Below, piece after piece: positions 48,851 through 60,413 of a DNA stretch of 64,000 nt. Made by a program: the position numbers and the translations under genes. How positions within the stretch are numbered: the first letter of the stretch is position 1; every line of letters starts with the position of its first letter. Source of the DNA: Closterium sp. Naga37s-1. Its lineage: Eukaryota > Streptophyta > Zygnematophyceae > Desmidiales > Closteriaceae. The notes under the pieces were generated by a model. The model made no database searches, had not been told where the DNA came from, and saw only the letters and a list, made by a program, of their open reading frames with translations. The stretch is taken from NCBI GenBank assembly GCA_947471745.1, contig CANJKZ010000537.1, positions 379,501 to 443,500 of the forward strand. The letters run 5' to 3'.

Positions 48851-50123
48851 CTGGCCACGCCAGGAGCAGCAGTAGCAGCAGTAGCGGCAGTAACAGCAGT
48901 AGCAGCAGGAGCAATAGTAGTGGGAGCAGTAAAAGCAGTAGCAGCAGTAGCAGCGGTAGCAGCGCGGGCAGGGCAGTGCTCACCAGTGGTGGGAAGGGCA
49001 GGCGCAAGACGGCGGCGACAGCGGGGCCGCTACAGCTGCAGGGCGGGGCCGGGCCGCGGCAGGGAGCTCCGCGGCAGCTGCTGCAGGGCGGGGCCGGGCC
49101 GCGACGGCAGCTGCTCCAGGGGCCAGGGGCGGCTGCTGCAGGGGCGGCTGCTCCAGGGTCCAGGGGCGGCTGTAGGTGCGGCTGCTTTAGGGGACAGGGG
49201 CGGCTGCTGCAGTGGCGGCTGCTCCAGGGGCCAGGGGCGGCTGCTCCAGGGTCCAGGGGCGGCTGCTGCAGTGGCGGCTGCTCCAGGGGCCAGGGGCGGC
49301 CGTCCCAAGGGCGGGCGCAGGGTAGGGCAGGGCGCCGCGGCGAGCAGGGGCGACTCCGCGCGGGTCCCAGTGGCGACGCGCGGGTCGCGCGGGGGCGTAG
49401 CGACGAGGCAGGGGCGACGCCGCGCGGGTCCCAGTGGTGACGCGCGGGTCGCGCGGGGGGCGTCGCGACGAGGCAGGGGCGACGCGCGCGGATCCCGCAG
49501 AAGCGCCGCGACGAGGCGGGGGCGACGCGCAGGTCCCGCAGGGTCGTCGCGACGAGGCAGGGGCGACGAGCGGGTCCCGCAGGGGCGTCGCGACGAGGCA
49601 GGGGCGACGCGCGGGTTCCGTAGGGGCGTCGCGACGAGGCAGGGGCGACGCCCGGGTCCCGCAGAGGCGTTGCGACGAGCAGGGCGACACGTCGCGGGGT
49701 CCAGGGGCCGCGCCTCGGGGTCCAGGGGCGGCTGCGCAGGTGCAGAGCAGGCCCGCGCGCGGCCTGCAGGGCAGGGTGGTAGGGTGGCGCTCGAGGGCGC
49801 GGGTAGGCAGGCGCTCAAGGGCGTGAGTAGGCAGGCGCTCGAGGGCGCGGGTAGGCAGGCGCTCGAGGGCGCGGGTAGGCAGGCGGACGGCACACGGGGC
49901 TGCACGGGGCCGCGAGGGGCTGCGTGCGAGGCTAGTGGGCAGCGCGCAACTAGCAACAGGGCGCACGACGGCGCTAGAAGGGGCGCTCGACGGCGCTAGT
50001 AAGGGCGCTCGACGGCGCGGGTAGGGGCGCACGACGGTGCGAGGTACTATCAGGCACGGTCGCGCAAGGGCGCGGCGGAACGGTGGGCCCTAACCAACGT
50101 CGGTCCTAGGTCCTGACCTAGGC
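48851..50123 (-). repeat. Leader of element B with 41-bp array
   Basis: No gene. 48870-48960 is a GCAGTA-type trinucleotide tract; 49090-49290 repeats GGCGGCTGCT blocks; 49330-49700 is an array of a 41-bp unit (for example spacing 49585 to 49626); 49790-49880 repeats GGCGCTCGAGGGCGCGGGTA. All long frames here are shadows. Confidence 0.7.
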
Positions 50124-50134
50124 GTCGGATACCA

Positions 50135-50271
50135 TGTTAGAATGTAGAACTGAACGAGAATGAATGAACTAGGCAGCAGGGTGATACAAGTAGGAAACCC
50201 TAGCAATGTTGTACCCCCTAAGGCTAAACCCACTATAGCCTACACAATATAAACATGTATAATGTTTGACA
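50135..50271 (-). repeat. 5' LTR of B
   Basis: 137 bp, TGTTAGAATGTAG to GTTTGACA, with AAACCCTA and TTGTACCCCC core. Confidence 0.93.
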
Positions 50272-51698
50272 GAGGGTGCTAAGCGGAAAGTGGGTCTTCC
50301 GCCTTAATACTAACGCGGACGGCACCATCGAGCGCTTCAAAGCACGCTGGGTCGTACGCGGGTACGATCAGCGCCACGGCATCGACTTCGATCAAACCTT
50401 CGCTCCCGTCAGTCGTCACACCTCTGTCAGGATTCTACTCGCCATTGCCGCCGCTAAGCACTTACCACTGCGACAGATCGACGTCAAGAACGCGTTTCTA
50501 TACGCGTTGGTGGATGCAACCATCTTCGTGGAGCAGCCACATACCTACGGGGAAGGAGACCCTAGGGTCTGCCAGCTGAAGAAATCCCTCTACGGGATAA
50601 AACAGGCGCCTCGCCTCTGGCAGCAGCACCTGCACAAAATCCTCCTGGAGATCGGCTTCAGGCAGCTGCCACACGACCCGCGAATGTACCGCCTCCACTT
50701 CAATGGCGACTACCTCCTTCTGACAGTCGACGACCTGCTCTACACAGGCACCTGCAACAAACTGCTTAATCAGTTCGAGGAGAATCTGGCGCACCATCAA
50801 CCACAACGTCACGCAGTTTCTGGGCCTGAACATTACTTACGCGCCAGAAGAAATTCATTTGTCAGCCTCCAAGTACGCAGAGCAACTGGGGGAACGCATC
50901 AACATTGTACCCGCACCACTCTCAACTCCTTATCGCAACCCCAGCGTCAACTACAAACCGGACAACAAACCCCTATCACCCACAGGACTCCAACTGTACC
51001 AGCAGCAACTGGGCTGCCTGCTGTTCGCATCTGTCACCTGCCGACCCGACCTCTCGTAGATCGCCAGCCAACTGGCGCAATACTCTCGTAAGCCAGTAGC
51101 TGAGAACCAGCTGGACCTGGAGCGCGCCCTGCAGTACTTCATCTCCACACCTACATTGGGCTCCCCTACTCCACGCTGACGACGACTTCCTTCAACCTCA
51201 ACGGCTACGTGGACGCGGATCATGCCGCTGACCCTGCGAATCGACGGCCACGAACCGGCTTCGTCTTTTGCCTGGAGCCAACAGGACCAATCTCCTGGAA
51301 CTCGCAGAAGCAGGAGCTGGTTGCCCTGTCATCGGCTGAAGCAGAATACATCGCCGCGACAGCAGCAGTTCGCGAAGGACTGTACCTGCAGGAGCTGTTG
51401 CAGGAAGCGAAAATTCCAACTTCGCCTACCTTTCGCCTTCACTGCGACAACCAGAGCGCCATCAATATCGCGAACAAGCCAGGTTTCGTGAACCGCACGA
51501 AGCACATTGCCCTTCGGCACTTTTTCCTCAAAGACGAAATCGACCAGGGCAAGGTTGACCTCACGTACTGCCCCACCACCGAAATGGCAGCCGACTTTCT
51601 CACCAAGCGACTGCCACGTCAGCAGTACAAGCACTGCTCCGACCTCACCGGAGTAGTCAAGCGAGTCAGCTCCCTGCGCGCCCAGGAATGAAGGGGAG

Positions 51699-52108
51699 TG
51701 TTACGATATGAAGATATATGAGAAGGCATTCCTGTATGCTGCAGGAGCCGACTCTACCGAGTACGAAGTCGAGGAGTCAGAAGAGTTGAAGCGACGCTGG
51801 TAACCGTCTGATGAAGACCGATGCAGGCAGAAACATTTGAACTGAAAAGAGCAGAACAGGTTCGAAACGGGTTCCCGCGCCGCACTGTTTGAATTCGCTG
51901 CAATAAGGGAAAATGTACCCCTTAGAGTACATGGTTAGCCTAGGTCTTTTCGTATTCCTTGTATTCTTATATAAACCCGATGTATGCATGCTATTATCAA
52001 CTCAGTCATTTACATTCACTCTGGCCTGAGATTCAAACTTCCGCTGCAACACAACTCTGCGATCAACCCTGAGCGATCCTTCGCTAAGTCCCACTTGGGA
52101 TTGTAACA
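51699..52108 (+). repeat. 3' LTR of C
   Basis: 410 bp directly after the polypurine tract; pairs with 41874-42283. Confidence 0.9.
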
Positions 52109-52165
52109 GATTCGAATTTGAATCAGTGGTGGTGATGCGAAGAATCCTGAGTAGCTCTCATACCA

Positions 52166-52605
52166 TGTTACAATCTGAAATGAAGGTGTAGGATCGTCGC
52201 AGGTTGATCGCGAGTCTTGCAGCAGCGGAAGATTGCTGAGTGAATGTCGGGTACGGACTCTGTCAGAAGAAGGAGATTTGAATCTCGACAGAAGTAACTA
52301 TAACCGTGCGGTACAACGGTTTATATAGGAATACAAGAGAATACGAAAGGTCATAGCTAGCCATGTACTCAGAGGGGGTACATTCCCCTTAGGGCTAACC
52401 TACATCGGGAATGCCAACCGTGCGGTTCGGTAACAATACGCGCCACGGTAACTGTTTGAATGCATTTCCCACGCTTGCACTTTGAATTCATTATGCTTTC
52501 AACCGTCTTCGACAACTGTCTGCGTCGCTCGGTCTTCGTCCTCGCTGCGGTCATCTTCGCGTTAAGGATTCGTTACTTTAGGAATGTTATTCAACAATTC
52601 CATAT
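52166..52605 (-). repeat. 5' LTR of D, cut by H
   Basis: On the + strand it opens TGTTACAATC next to the primer site GCTCTCATACCA (52154-52165, TGGTATGAGAGC in element sense). Element H begins at 52606, so the remaining end is beyond the window. Confidence 0.65.
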
Positions 52606-52958
52606 TGTAAGGAAAATTCCTTTTCCTTACTTCGCGTCCCTGCTTACCGCATACATAACCGTTCCCGCCATCAGCACCCATCCATGCACGTTACCCTTTC
52701 ACGACACTCGCCTCGACCACGACTCCCGCCACTGTTCACGACGCGACCCAACCTAACGGTTCGGTTGGTAACCCGCGCTCCGGACCTCCGCCTCGACAAT
52801 TCTCCAAACCTCGGCGCTAGGCCCGTAGCGCACCTCAATTTCCCACTTTACCGTTACCACTGTAGTTTCGCTATATATTCTTCGCTCATGCCTTCGCTCA
52901 TTGTACTCTTGCTTCGATAGTGCAATTCTCGCTCGTTCACTCAATTGCACTCGTAACA
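52606..52958 (+). repeat. 5' LTR of H
   Basis: 353 bp, TGTAAGGAAAATTCC to CACTCGTAACA, with CTATATATTC at about 52870. Matches 60414-60689 closely. Confidence 0.88.
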
Positions 52959-53141
52959 CTTGGTATTCAGAGCCTACGATCTCTTCTCGGACCGTACCCA
53001 CACCTTCGCTTCCCCACTATCTCAAATTTTTGGGGGGGGTAGACGTCTCTCAGCGAACAAGCACCGCCGCTCGAAGTGCTCTCTCGAAAGCACGCACGGC
53101 CACGACCGAGGCTCTTGCTGAGCTTGCCCGACACCCCCGCC

Positions 53142-54154
53142 ATGGCCGAATTTACTCTCGCGACACTGACGCAGGAGCAACTCGACCGTCTCGTGCGCCA
53201 AGTCGAGGATTCGGCGCTCGAAATTGCGACGCTCACGGCGGAACGTGACTCCGCGCGTCAGCAATCCACGGTGAATACTCTAGCACCACCACACGCACCT
53301 GCAAATGTACCCGCACAATCGGAGGAGCCGATCGTCATTTCATCCGGCACACCAACACAGAACGACAGCGTGGGACAGCGCTCAGGCGCAGCCAGTGATG
53401 GCGCCGCTCACTCGATGCCTGGCATGGAAAGGAACAGGGTCGCACCAAGCCCGCGGGAGCCTCGTGAAGCCCGTCGGCACGTGGAATTTGCGGCGACAAG
53501 TGGCGACCACGCCAGCATGGCACCAATGCCACTCAAGCCGCGGCGCCCGCCTTGCTTCGACCCGAGCCAACGTGGAGGTCCGACGGTTCAATCGTGGGTC
53601 TTCACGATGAACGTCTTCTTCGACGCGAACTACGTCGAGTCGGACGCAGCAATGATCAGATACGCCGTCTCGCTGCTGAGGGGCCCCGCCATGGACTGGT
53701 GGCGAGTCATCGTGACGTCGCCACGCGCCTACGAGCCACCGTCGCAAGAGGAAGGGCCCACGGGCCCAGCTGTCACCTGGAGTTCATTCTGCGAAACCGC
53801 CCAATACAGCACGTGGGATGCGTGGTGCGCAGGGCTTCGGGCGCGCTTCGAGCCGATCGCGGCTTCTATTTTGGCGCGTCAAAAACTGCGTACTTGGCGG
53901 CAACTCGGATCGGTCCAAGACTACACGAGCGGTTTTCTCGCATTATGCGAGCAAGTCGGCTATATGCACGAAGCGGAGCGGGTGGACCGTTACGTCGGAG
54001 GGCTGAAGCCGGACATCTCGCACGAAATCATGCTACGCGGACTCTCGAATTTCAACGAGATTCTCGCGCTCGCCGAGAAAATCGACATTTTACGTCGTCC
54101 GAGACCGGGGTCCTACTACGGACACCGTCCTCGGGGACCAATCGAGCACGCCAC
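53142..54154 (+). pseudogene. Element H gag, cut by O
   Basis: ATG 53142 (in CGCCATGG; an in-frame ATG lies 22 codons upstream) gives MAEFTLATLTQEQLDRL with an early coiled-coil-like stretch, then the gypsy gag core: VQSWVFTMNVFFDANY, GPAMDWWRVI, TWDAWCAGLRARFEP, LRTWRQLGSVQDYTSGF, VDRYVGGLKPDI. The frame is undamaged up to O at 54155. The C-terminal end and knuckle are cut off by O and a deletion. Confidence 0.82.
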
Positions 54155-54293
54155 TGTCAGAATGTTATCTTATGCTCTAGCCTGTAGTGGGGTGCTCTAT
54201 AGCGAGTACAACCCTTCTAGGGTTTCCTATTTGTATCCCCATTCTTGCTAGTGCAATCCTCTTCTTCTCTCTTCTTTCTTCTAAACTTTAACA
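54155..54293 (+). repeat. 5' LTR of O
   Basis: 139 bp with CTATAGCGAGTACAACCC and TAGGGTTTCC core; orientation opposite to F and P. Confidence 0.8.
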
Positions 54294-54880
54294 TGCTATC
54301 AGAGCAGGTCGATCCCCTTGGATCGATCCTGTGGGTGGGCTCACCACCTTGTTGCTTCCGCTGCAACTGCTACTGCTACTCTCTGTGCCGCACGCCCCGT
54401 GGCGTGCGGCAGTTTTTCTTCCCGCCGTGCGCCCCGAGGCGCGCGGCGGTTTTCTGCCCGCCGTGCGCCCCGAGGCGCGCGGCGGTTTTCTGCCCGCCGT
54501 GCGCCCCGAGGCGCGCGGCGGTTTTCTGCCCGCCGTGCGCCCCGAGGCGCGCGGCGGTTCTCTGCCCGCTGTGCGCCCCGAGGCGCGCGACGGGCTTCTG
54601 CCCCGTCGTTCGTCGCGTCGCCCTCTGGAGGTGCCGCGACGGGCGACGGGGACCCGTCGCGGCCCCGCCGCCCCACTCTCGCGGCCCCGCCGTTTTCCTT
54701 CGCGGCCCCGCCACCTCCGGTCGCGGCCCCGCCACCTCCGATCGTGGCCCCGCCGCCCCACCATCGCGGCCCCGCCGCTTTCCTTCACGGCCCCGCCACC
54801 TCTGGCCGCGGCCCCGTCGTCTCGCCGCCCTACGTGCGGCCCGTCGCCCTACCTGTCGCGGCCCCGGCCCCGGCCCCGCC

Positions 54881-54914
<34 letters not shown>

Positions 54915-55333
54915 TTCGGGTTTCCCCTTTTCCCGTCGCCTGTCGAGGCGACCTGAGGGGGCCGCTGTGGGGTGGCGGGTATGGGGGTGGCCGGTGTGCA
55001 TTCCTCCCTTTGCTCCTCCTCCTCCTTCGTCTCCCACTGCTGCAGCTGTCGCTGAGGGGGGTGGTTGTGTGGGAGACTGGGGTTTAGGGTTTAAGGGGGG
55101 TGCGTGGGAGTGGAGCTAGCGGTGTAGCAGCGGGTGTGTGTCGGGGGGGTGAGACTGTTTGGGGAAGTTGCACGGAGGTTGCCGTCGTGTCGCCAGCAGC
55201 ACCTGTAGTCCGGGGACTTCGTCCGGTAGCCCAGTCGTAGACTTCTACGCCAGCCGTCCGTGGGTCCGTTGCTCGTCTGCCGCTACTTTAGCCGCGGGGC
55301 CTGTTACTCCTGTAGTCCGGGCGCTTAGTCCGG
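54155..55333 (+). mobile_element. Non-autonomous LTR element O, 3'-truncated
   Basis: LTR 54155-54293 (139 bp, TGTCAGAATG to CTTTAACA), primer site TGCTATCAGAGC (54294-54305). Inside: a 36-bp tandem array (about 54400-54600, five copies, also present in F and P), GCGGCCCCGCC repeats and a run of 30 C (54882-54911). It ends at about 55333 in a segment corresponding to 35600-35720 of F; the 3' end and LTR are missing. Confidence 0.8.
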
Positions 55334-56034
55334 ACGAACGCAGCTGCCGCGCCGTTTAAGGGGCGCTGCTTCGCTTACAATAGGCCGGGCCATCGTAAGA
55401 GTGAGTGCCCAGAGGAGCTGAGGCGCCGCGGAGCAGAGCATGGGAGGGAGTCTCTAAGGCAGGGAAACGCCAGCAGTCAGTAGGAATCGGGCCAACTACT
55501 GATGAGACTGCCTGCTCGCCGAACCACACCGACCCTCACCGAGTCACAGTACCGATTCACGCTATCGATCGGGCTCGGATGAATAAGGAGGGTACAGCGA
55601 CGGATTGCCCAGTACTGATTCACGGAAAAATACAGGGAGCAGCAGTGAAGATTTTTATCGACGGAGGCGCAAGTCACAGCTTAGTTAATACCGCAACCGC
55701 ACGAAAACTACAACTGACACTGAGTCGGTGTTTACCGGAGATAGACGCACGCTTAGTTGACGGCACACCACTGGCCACACGGGAAAAAGTGGAGAGAATA
55801 AAGGTCCGCTGCGGGGGGAACTTCGGTTTTACACAGGAAATGCTCGCGACGACACTGGATGGGCACGACATTTTACTGGGACGTGATTGGTTGCGACGGT
55901 ATAACCCGCGAATTGACTGGACGACGGGTAGCTGCACTGTGCGAAGTAGTGGTAACTGGGTGTCGCTACCACGCTGGCAGTCGCCCGAGTCTTCAACGGT
56001 CCACGTCAACGCCATCACGATGAAATGGGCTGTC
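55334..56034 (+). pseudogene. Element H knuckle and protease
   Basis: After O, the frame 55405-56034 and bases just before it show a knuckle remnant (CFAYNRPGHRKSEC, with Tyr in place of the second Cys) and a gypsy retropepsin: IFIDGGASHSLV active site, LVDGTPL, TTLDGHDILLGRDWL and IDWTTGSC. The frame stays open up to P at 56035. Confidence 0.75.
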
Positions 56035-56177
56035 TGTCAGAAGTAGTAGGAAGAAACAAGAATGAAGAAAGGAGGGTTTTCACTAGCAAGCAGTTGGATA
56101 CATATAGCAAACCCTAATTGGGCTGTACTCACTATGGAGTACCCCACTGCAGGCTAGACAATAATAACATTCTGACA
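56035..56177 (-). repeat. 3' LTR of P
   Basis: 143 bp, TGTCAGAAGTAG to CATTCTGACA; nearly identical to 57305-57447. Confidence 0.92.
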
Positions 56178-57304
56178 CACCCCCATAGCCAAAGTGGGGT
56201 GTAATCAGCACAATGAGCAAAGCTAGTGGTAGTCACAGCGGGCAAGTGAGGAGGAGGAGGGACTGTGAGAGGAGAGAAGATGGGAGACGACGGCTGAAGC
56301 TGCAGACACACGGGCAACAGGAGCGGCTGGCACAGTACCTACCGGGACAGCGCCCCGGACTACTGGAGTAACTAGCTCACGGGCTACGAGGAGCTACAGG
56401 AGCAACGGACCCACGGGCGACAGGCGCAGCAGGCTCTCTGGGCTACTAGGACAGAGCCCCGGACTACAGGTGCTACGGACGACAAGACGGCAGCCTCCGC
56501 TCAACCTCCCCCAACTCTCCCACCCCCCTTTCACACACCCCTTGCTGTACCCCTAGCTCCACTCCCACGTCACCCCCCTAGCACCACTCCTTCGGCTCCC
56601 ACACACCCACCCCCCTCAGCGGCAGCTGCAGCAGTGGGAGACGGAGGAGGAGGAGGAGCAGGGGACGGTTCACACACCCGCTACCACCATACCCGTCACC
56701 CCCATACCCTGAGTGTGCGGTAAGCGAGCTCAGGTGTGCTCGAAGCGTGCACAAGCGTGCGGGTAGCGAACTCGGGTGTGCAGTAAGCGAACTCGGGTGT
56801 GCGGGGAGGGGTGGCCGCAGGGCGACGCGACGGGATTGCAGGGGGCGCGCGCGGGTCCCCAGGGGCGACGCGACGGTCGACGGGGGCGGGGGGGGGGGGG
56901 GGGGGGACGCGCGGCCCCCGTGACGCCACGACGGGCGACGGAAGGGGGGGAGACGCGCGGCCCCCGAGGCGCCTCGACGGGCGACGGGATAGGGGGGACG
57001 AGCGGCCCCGCGACGCCACGACGGGCGACGGGAGAGGACGCCACGACTGGCGACGGGATGGCGGGGGGGGACGCGCGCGGATCCACGGAGTAGAAAACCG
57101 CCGCGCGCCTCGGGGCGCACGGCGGGCAGAAAACCGCCGCGCGCCCCGAGCGCACGGCGGGATGAAAAACGCCGCGCGCTCCGGGCGCGCGGCAGGAAGA
57201 AAGGGTCACGCGCCAGGGGCGCGCGACAACAGTAGAGCAGCGGAAGCATCGGGTGGGGCCCACCCACAGGATCGACCCAAGGGGGTCGACCTGCTCTGAA
57301 ACCA

Positions 57305-57447
57305 TGTCAGAAGTAGTAGGAAGAAACAAGAATGAAGAAAGGAGGGTTTTCACTAGCAAGCAGTTGGATACATATAGCAAACCCTAATTGGGCTGTACTC
57401 ACTATGGAGTACCCCACTGCAAGCTAGACAATAATAACATTCTGACA
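57305..57447 (-). repeat. 5' LTR of P
   Basis: 143 bp; one visible difference from the left copy (GCAAGCTAG against GCAGGCTAG). Confidence 0.92.
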
Positions 57448-57452
57448 CTGTC

Positions 57453-60386
57453 GTCGCTGGAGCTGACGTGTACGCAGTGGATATAGCGTTGATAGGAGAA
57501 GCAGAGCAGCCGAGTGATTTTCAGAAACTGCTGACAGCGGTACCGCCCGAACTGCAGGAGCTATTGAAACGGTACCCGGGGATTTTTCCCGACGACTTAC
57601 CAGAGGGACTGCCACCTCAGCGAGCACACGACCACCGCATAGAGTTAGAACCCGGGGCACAGCCAACCGTACAGCGACAGTTCAGACTGACACAGCCCGA
57701 GCTCGATGAGCTGAGGAAGCAGTTAGACTACCTGTTAGAGAAAAAAATCATCCAACCGAGCTCGTCACCGTTCGCCGCACCGATACTGTTCACACCGAAA
57801 AAAGACGGAGGGTTTCGCATGTGCATCGATTACAGAGCACTGAACAGGGTAACAGTCAAGTCGCGATACCCCATTCCCCGCGCTGACGAACTGATCGACC
57901 AGCTGCGAACAGCACGGGTTTTGTCGAAAATAGATTTACGGGGAGGTTACCATCAGATTCGGGTCGAACCATCAGACTGCGCCAAGACAGCATTTAGGAC
58001 TAGGTACGGGTCATTCGAGTACACCGTGATGCCATTCGGGTTGACCAACGCACCGGCAACATTTCAGATGACCATGAACGAGGCGTTTAGGCCACTTTTA
58101 GATAAATGCGTGATAGTTTACCTCGACGACATCCTAGTCTACAGTCGTGATAAGCAGCAGCATTTAGCAGATCTGGAAGCAGTGTTTAAGGTTTTAGACG
58201 AGCACAGACTACTGACCAAGGGTTCCAAGTGCGAGTTTTTTCAGGACAGGTTATAATTTTTAGGACACGTTATTTCGGAGGCTGGGGTTGAAATCGACCC
58301 AAAGAAGCTGGACACGGTCAGCGTGGCACCCCCCGACAAATATCACGGAGCTGCAGAGTTTTTTAGGGTTCGTTAATTACGTGCGTCGGTTCGTCCCCGA
58401 CATGGCGCAATTGACAGCCCCACTGACGGATCTGCTGCGGAAGGGGGTCCCTTTTACGTGGGGGGAGAAAGAGCATGCTGCCTTCTCTGCCCTGAAAACT
58501 GTTCTCTGTTCACCGCCCGTACTGCGCATCGCTGACCCACACCGCCCCTTCGAAGTCGTAACCGACGCAAGCGACATCGCCATTGGAGCCGTACTGCTAG
58601 AGGATTTCGGCAACGGCCTACAGCCCATCGCCTACGAGTCACGAAAGCTGCATCCGCCCGAGAAAAATTACCCGATACACGACAGCGAAATGCTCGCAAT
58701 CGTGCATGCGTTCAAGGTCTGGCGCTGTTACTTGACCGGCGCAGACGTGACAGTACGGACATACCACCGATCCCTACAGTACCTCCGCGCACAGCCCCAC
58801 CTCAACCCACGACAGATCCGCTGGCTCGATTTCCTCGAGTCAAACTTCCACTACACGGTCACCTACAAAAAGGGAGCATCCAACATCGCTGACGCACTGA
58901 CCCGCCCCACTGCCCAAATCCACGCGATACTACTCGCCCAGACCAGCCCGCTACTGACAGGACTATTTACCCACGGGTACCAAACGGACCCATTCTTCAC
59001 AGGAGGAAATTCGCAGCCGTTCGCAACAGCCAAGGGAGTCTATTACGTAAAAGCCGGGACCGACCGCATCTGGGTACCGGGCTACACTTTACTAAGGGAG
59101 CTGTTACTACAGGAGGCACACGATGGGGTTACCTCAGGACATTTCGGGGTAGAGAAAACACGGCAGCAGCTGCAGCGGCATTACTATTGGCCCGAGATGC
59201 TGACCGACGTGCAACGACACGTGGCATCGTGTCCCACCTGCCAGCTCATGAAGTCGCCACGACAACGACCGGCAGGACAGTTGCAGCCAATACCACCCCC
59301 AGAGCGTGCTTGGCAGCAGGTGACGATGGACTTCGTCACGGGGTTACCGGCTGGAGCAAGTAGGAACGACGCGATCTTGGTCGTCGTCGATCGGCTGACG
59401 AAAATGGCACACTTCGCAGCATGCAAGAAATCAATCGCAGCCGAAGAAACAGCTCGCCTCTTCATCGCCACCATCGTTCGATTACACGGGATACCAGCAG
59501 CGATCATCAGCGACCGCGACACGAAATTCACCAGCAACTTCTGGCGGAACCTGTGGCAGCAGTTCGGCACGCGACTGCAGTTCAGCTCATCATACCACCC
59601 CGAAACCGACGGACAGACAAACGGACAAATCAGACCATGGAACAGCTCATCCGGGCCACGTGCGACGACCCGACCACGTGGGAACAGCAACTGCCACTTA
59701 TCGAATTCGCATACAACAACTCGCCATCCGCCACGACCCAACAGTCACCGTTTTACCTGAACTACGGACAAGACCCCACAGTACCCATGACCCCGAATCC
59801 CGACAACCCAGTCCCACGCGCGCAACAGTTCGCAGAAATACTGCAAGCAGCACGGACCCGAGCAGCCGAAGCAATAAAAAAATCAAACATCATCGCTAAA
59901 CGCAACGCTGACCGCCACCGCCGACCTGTCACTTACCAGCCAGACGACCTAGTTCTACTCGACACTCAAAACCTCCGCCTGCCCATCACCCCAAAACTCC
60001 GCCCCCGATATTGCGGGCCATTTCGCATCAGCCACATGATCACACCCGTCACCGCCCATCTCCTCCTCCCTGCTGACTGGTACGTCAGACCGTCATTCCA
60101 CGTCAGCCTGCTTCGCCCATACGTGCCATCCACCAGCCAACTGCCTCGCAACCGCCCCGCCAGCATGACACGACCGCCGACTGAGCCAATCATCACGCCT
60201 GAGAAAATACTGAGCCATCGAGTACGTGACCCACGGGGAGCCCGCAGAATCGAATTCCTGATCCGCTGGAAAGACCGCACGCCCACCGAAGACAACTGGG
60301 TCCCCTTGGATAGAATTGAGAATCACCCTGTCCTCACTGAGTATCTGCGCAGCCGAAACTTCCGAGATGCACACGCGCTCTCGTAA
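57453..60386 (+). pseudogene. Element H RT, RNase H, integrase and chromodomain
   Basis: RT (57468-58253) has KKIIQPSSSPFAAPI, FRMCIDYRALN, SKIDLRGGYHQI, MPFGLTNAPATFQ and the catalytic VYLDDILVYS. TAA at 58254-58256 interrupts just before FLGHVIS (usual Glu). A frameshift near 58320 leads to the frame with RNase H (VVTDASDIAIGAV, ALTRP), the integrase zinc site (SGHFGVEKT, CPTCQLMK) and core (MDFVTGLP, ISDRDTKF). A frameshift near 59625 leads to the last frame with QLPLIEFAYNNS, RPSFHVSLLRPY and a C-terminal chromodomain (IEFLIRWKDR, NWVPLDRI), which in chromoviruses guides integration to marked chromatin. Three lesions make it inactive. Confidence 0.88.
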
Positions 60387-60413
60387 GAGGGGCCTCCTTG
60401 GGGAGGAGGGTAG

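Larger units (their letters stand above)
43020..50271 (-). mobile_element. Copia element B, gag-less, 7.25 kb, full LTR pair
   Basis: LTRs 43020-43156 and 50135-50271 (137 bp each, almost identical), duplication GAGGG (43015-43019 and 50272-50276) in the RT gene of C. Primer site TGGTATCCGAC (minus strand, 50124-50134). Polypurine end CCTATGGGGGTG at 43157. The leader is 48851-50123. There is no gag core. The near-identity of the LTRs makes it one of the youngest insertions here. Confidence 0.93.
42343..51691 (+). pseudogene. Element C pol: late integrase, RT, RNase H, split by B
   Basis: 42343-42430 codes the Copia block LRVWGCMVQYRP and RARWGIHLGLS. From 42431 a frame runs into RT (RQALTGPHAKEWRAAMDAEL) and is cut at 43019 by B. 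It resumes at 50277 in the same frame: SGKWVFRLNTNADGTIERF, QIDVKNAFLYALVD, YGIKQAPRLWQQ, and the catalytic TVDDLLY where the usual Tyr before VDD is Thr. A frameshift near 50770 and TAG at 51057-51059 follow. RNase H is open at 51209-51691 with SSAEAEYIAAT, CDNQSAINIA and TKRLPRQQ. Gag, protease and the integrase core are missing. Confidence 0.82.
41874..52108 (+). mobile_element. Copia element C, gag/protease/integrase mostly deleted, containing B
   Basis: LTRs 41874-42283 and 51699-52108 (410 bp each), flanked by the duplication GATTC (41869-41873 and 52109-52113) in the leader of D. Polypurine tract AAGGGGAG at 51691-51698. Inside the left LTR the expected primer site is missing; instead 59 bp of D leader sequence are present, then pol starts in late integrase. 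Confidence 0.88.
37207..52605 (-). mobile_element. Copia element D, interrupted by C, LTR split by H
   Basis: In element sense: LTR from 52605 (cut there by H) to 52166, primer site 52154-52165, leader 52153-52109, then element C, leader again from 41873, gag start at 41834, and pol down to about 37215 in RT. The 3' part is lost at the junction with G. It belongs to the same group as C and E. Confidence 0.8.
56035..57447 (-). mobile_element. Non-autonomous LTR element P
   Basis: LTRs 56035-56177 and 57305-57447 (143 bp each), duplication CTGTC (56030-56034 and 57448-57452) in the pol of H. Primer site TGGTTTCAGAGC (minus strand, 57293-57304). Polypurine end CTATGGGGGTG at 56178. Inside: GC-rich repeats, a run of 19 G (56888-56906), and the 36-bp units near 57090-57220. 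No gene. Same family and size as F. Confidence 0.92.

Noticed and set aside
48497-49999. A + strand frame of 500 codons over the leader and 5' end of B
   Set aside because: It runs opposite to pol, covers the 41-bp array, and its composition is Arg/Gly/Ala only; a shadow of GC-rich sequence.
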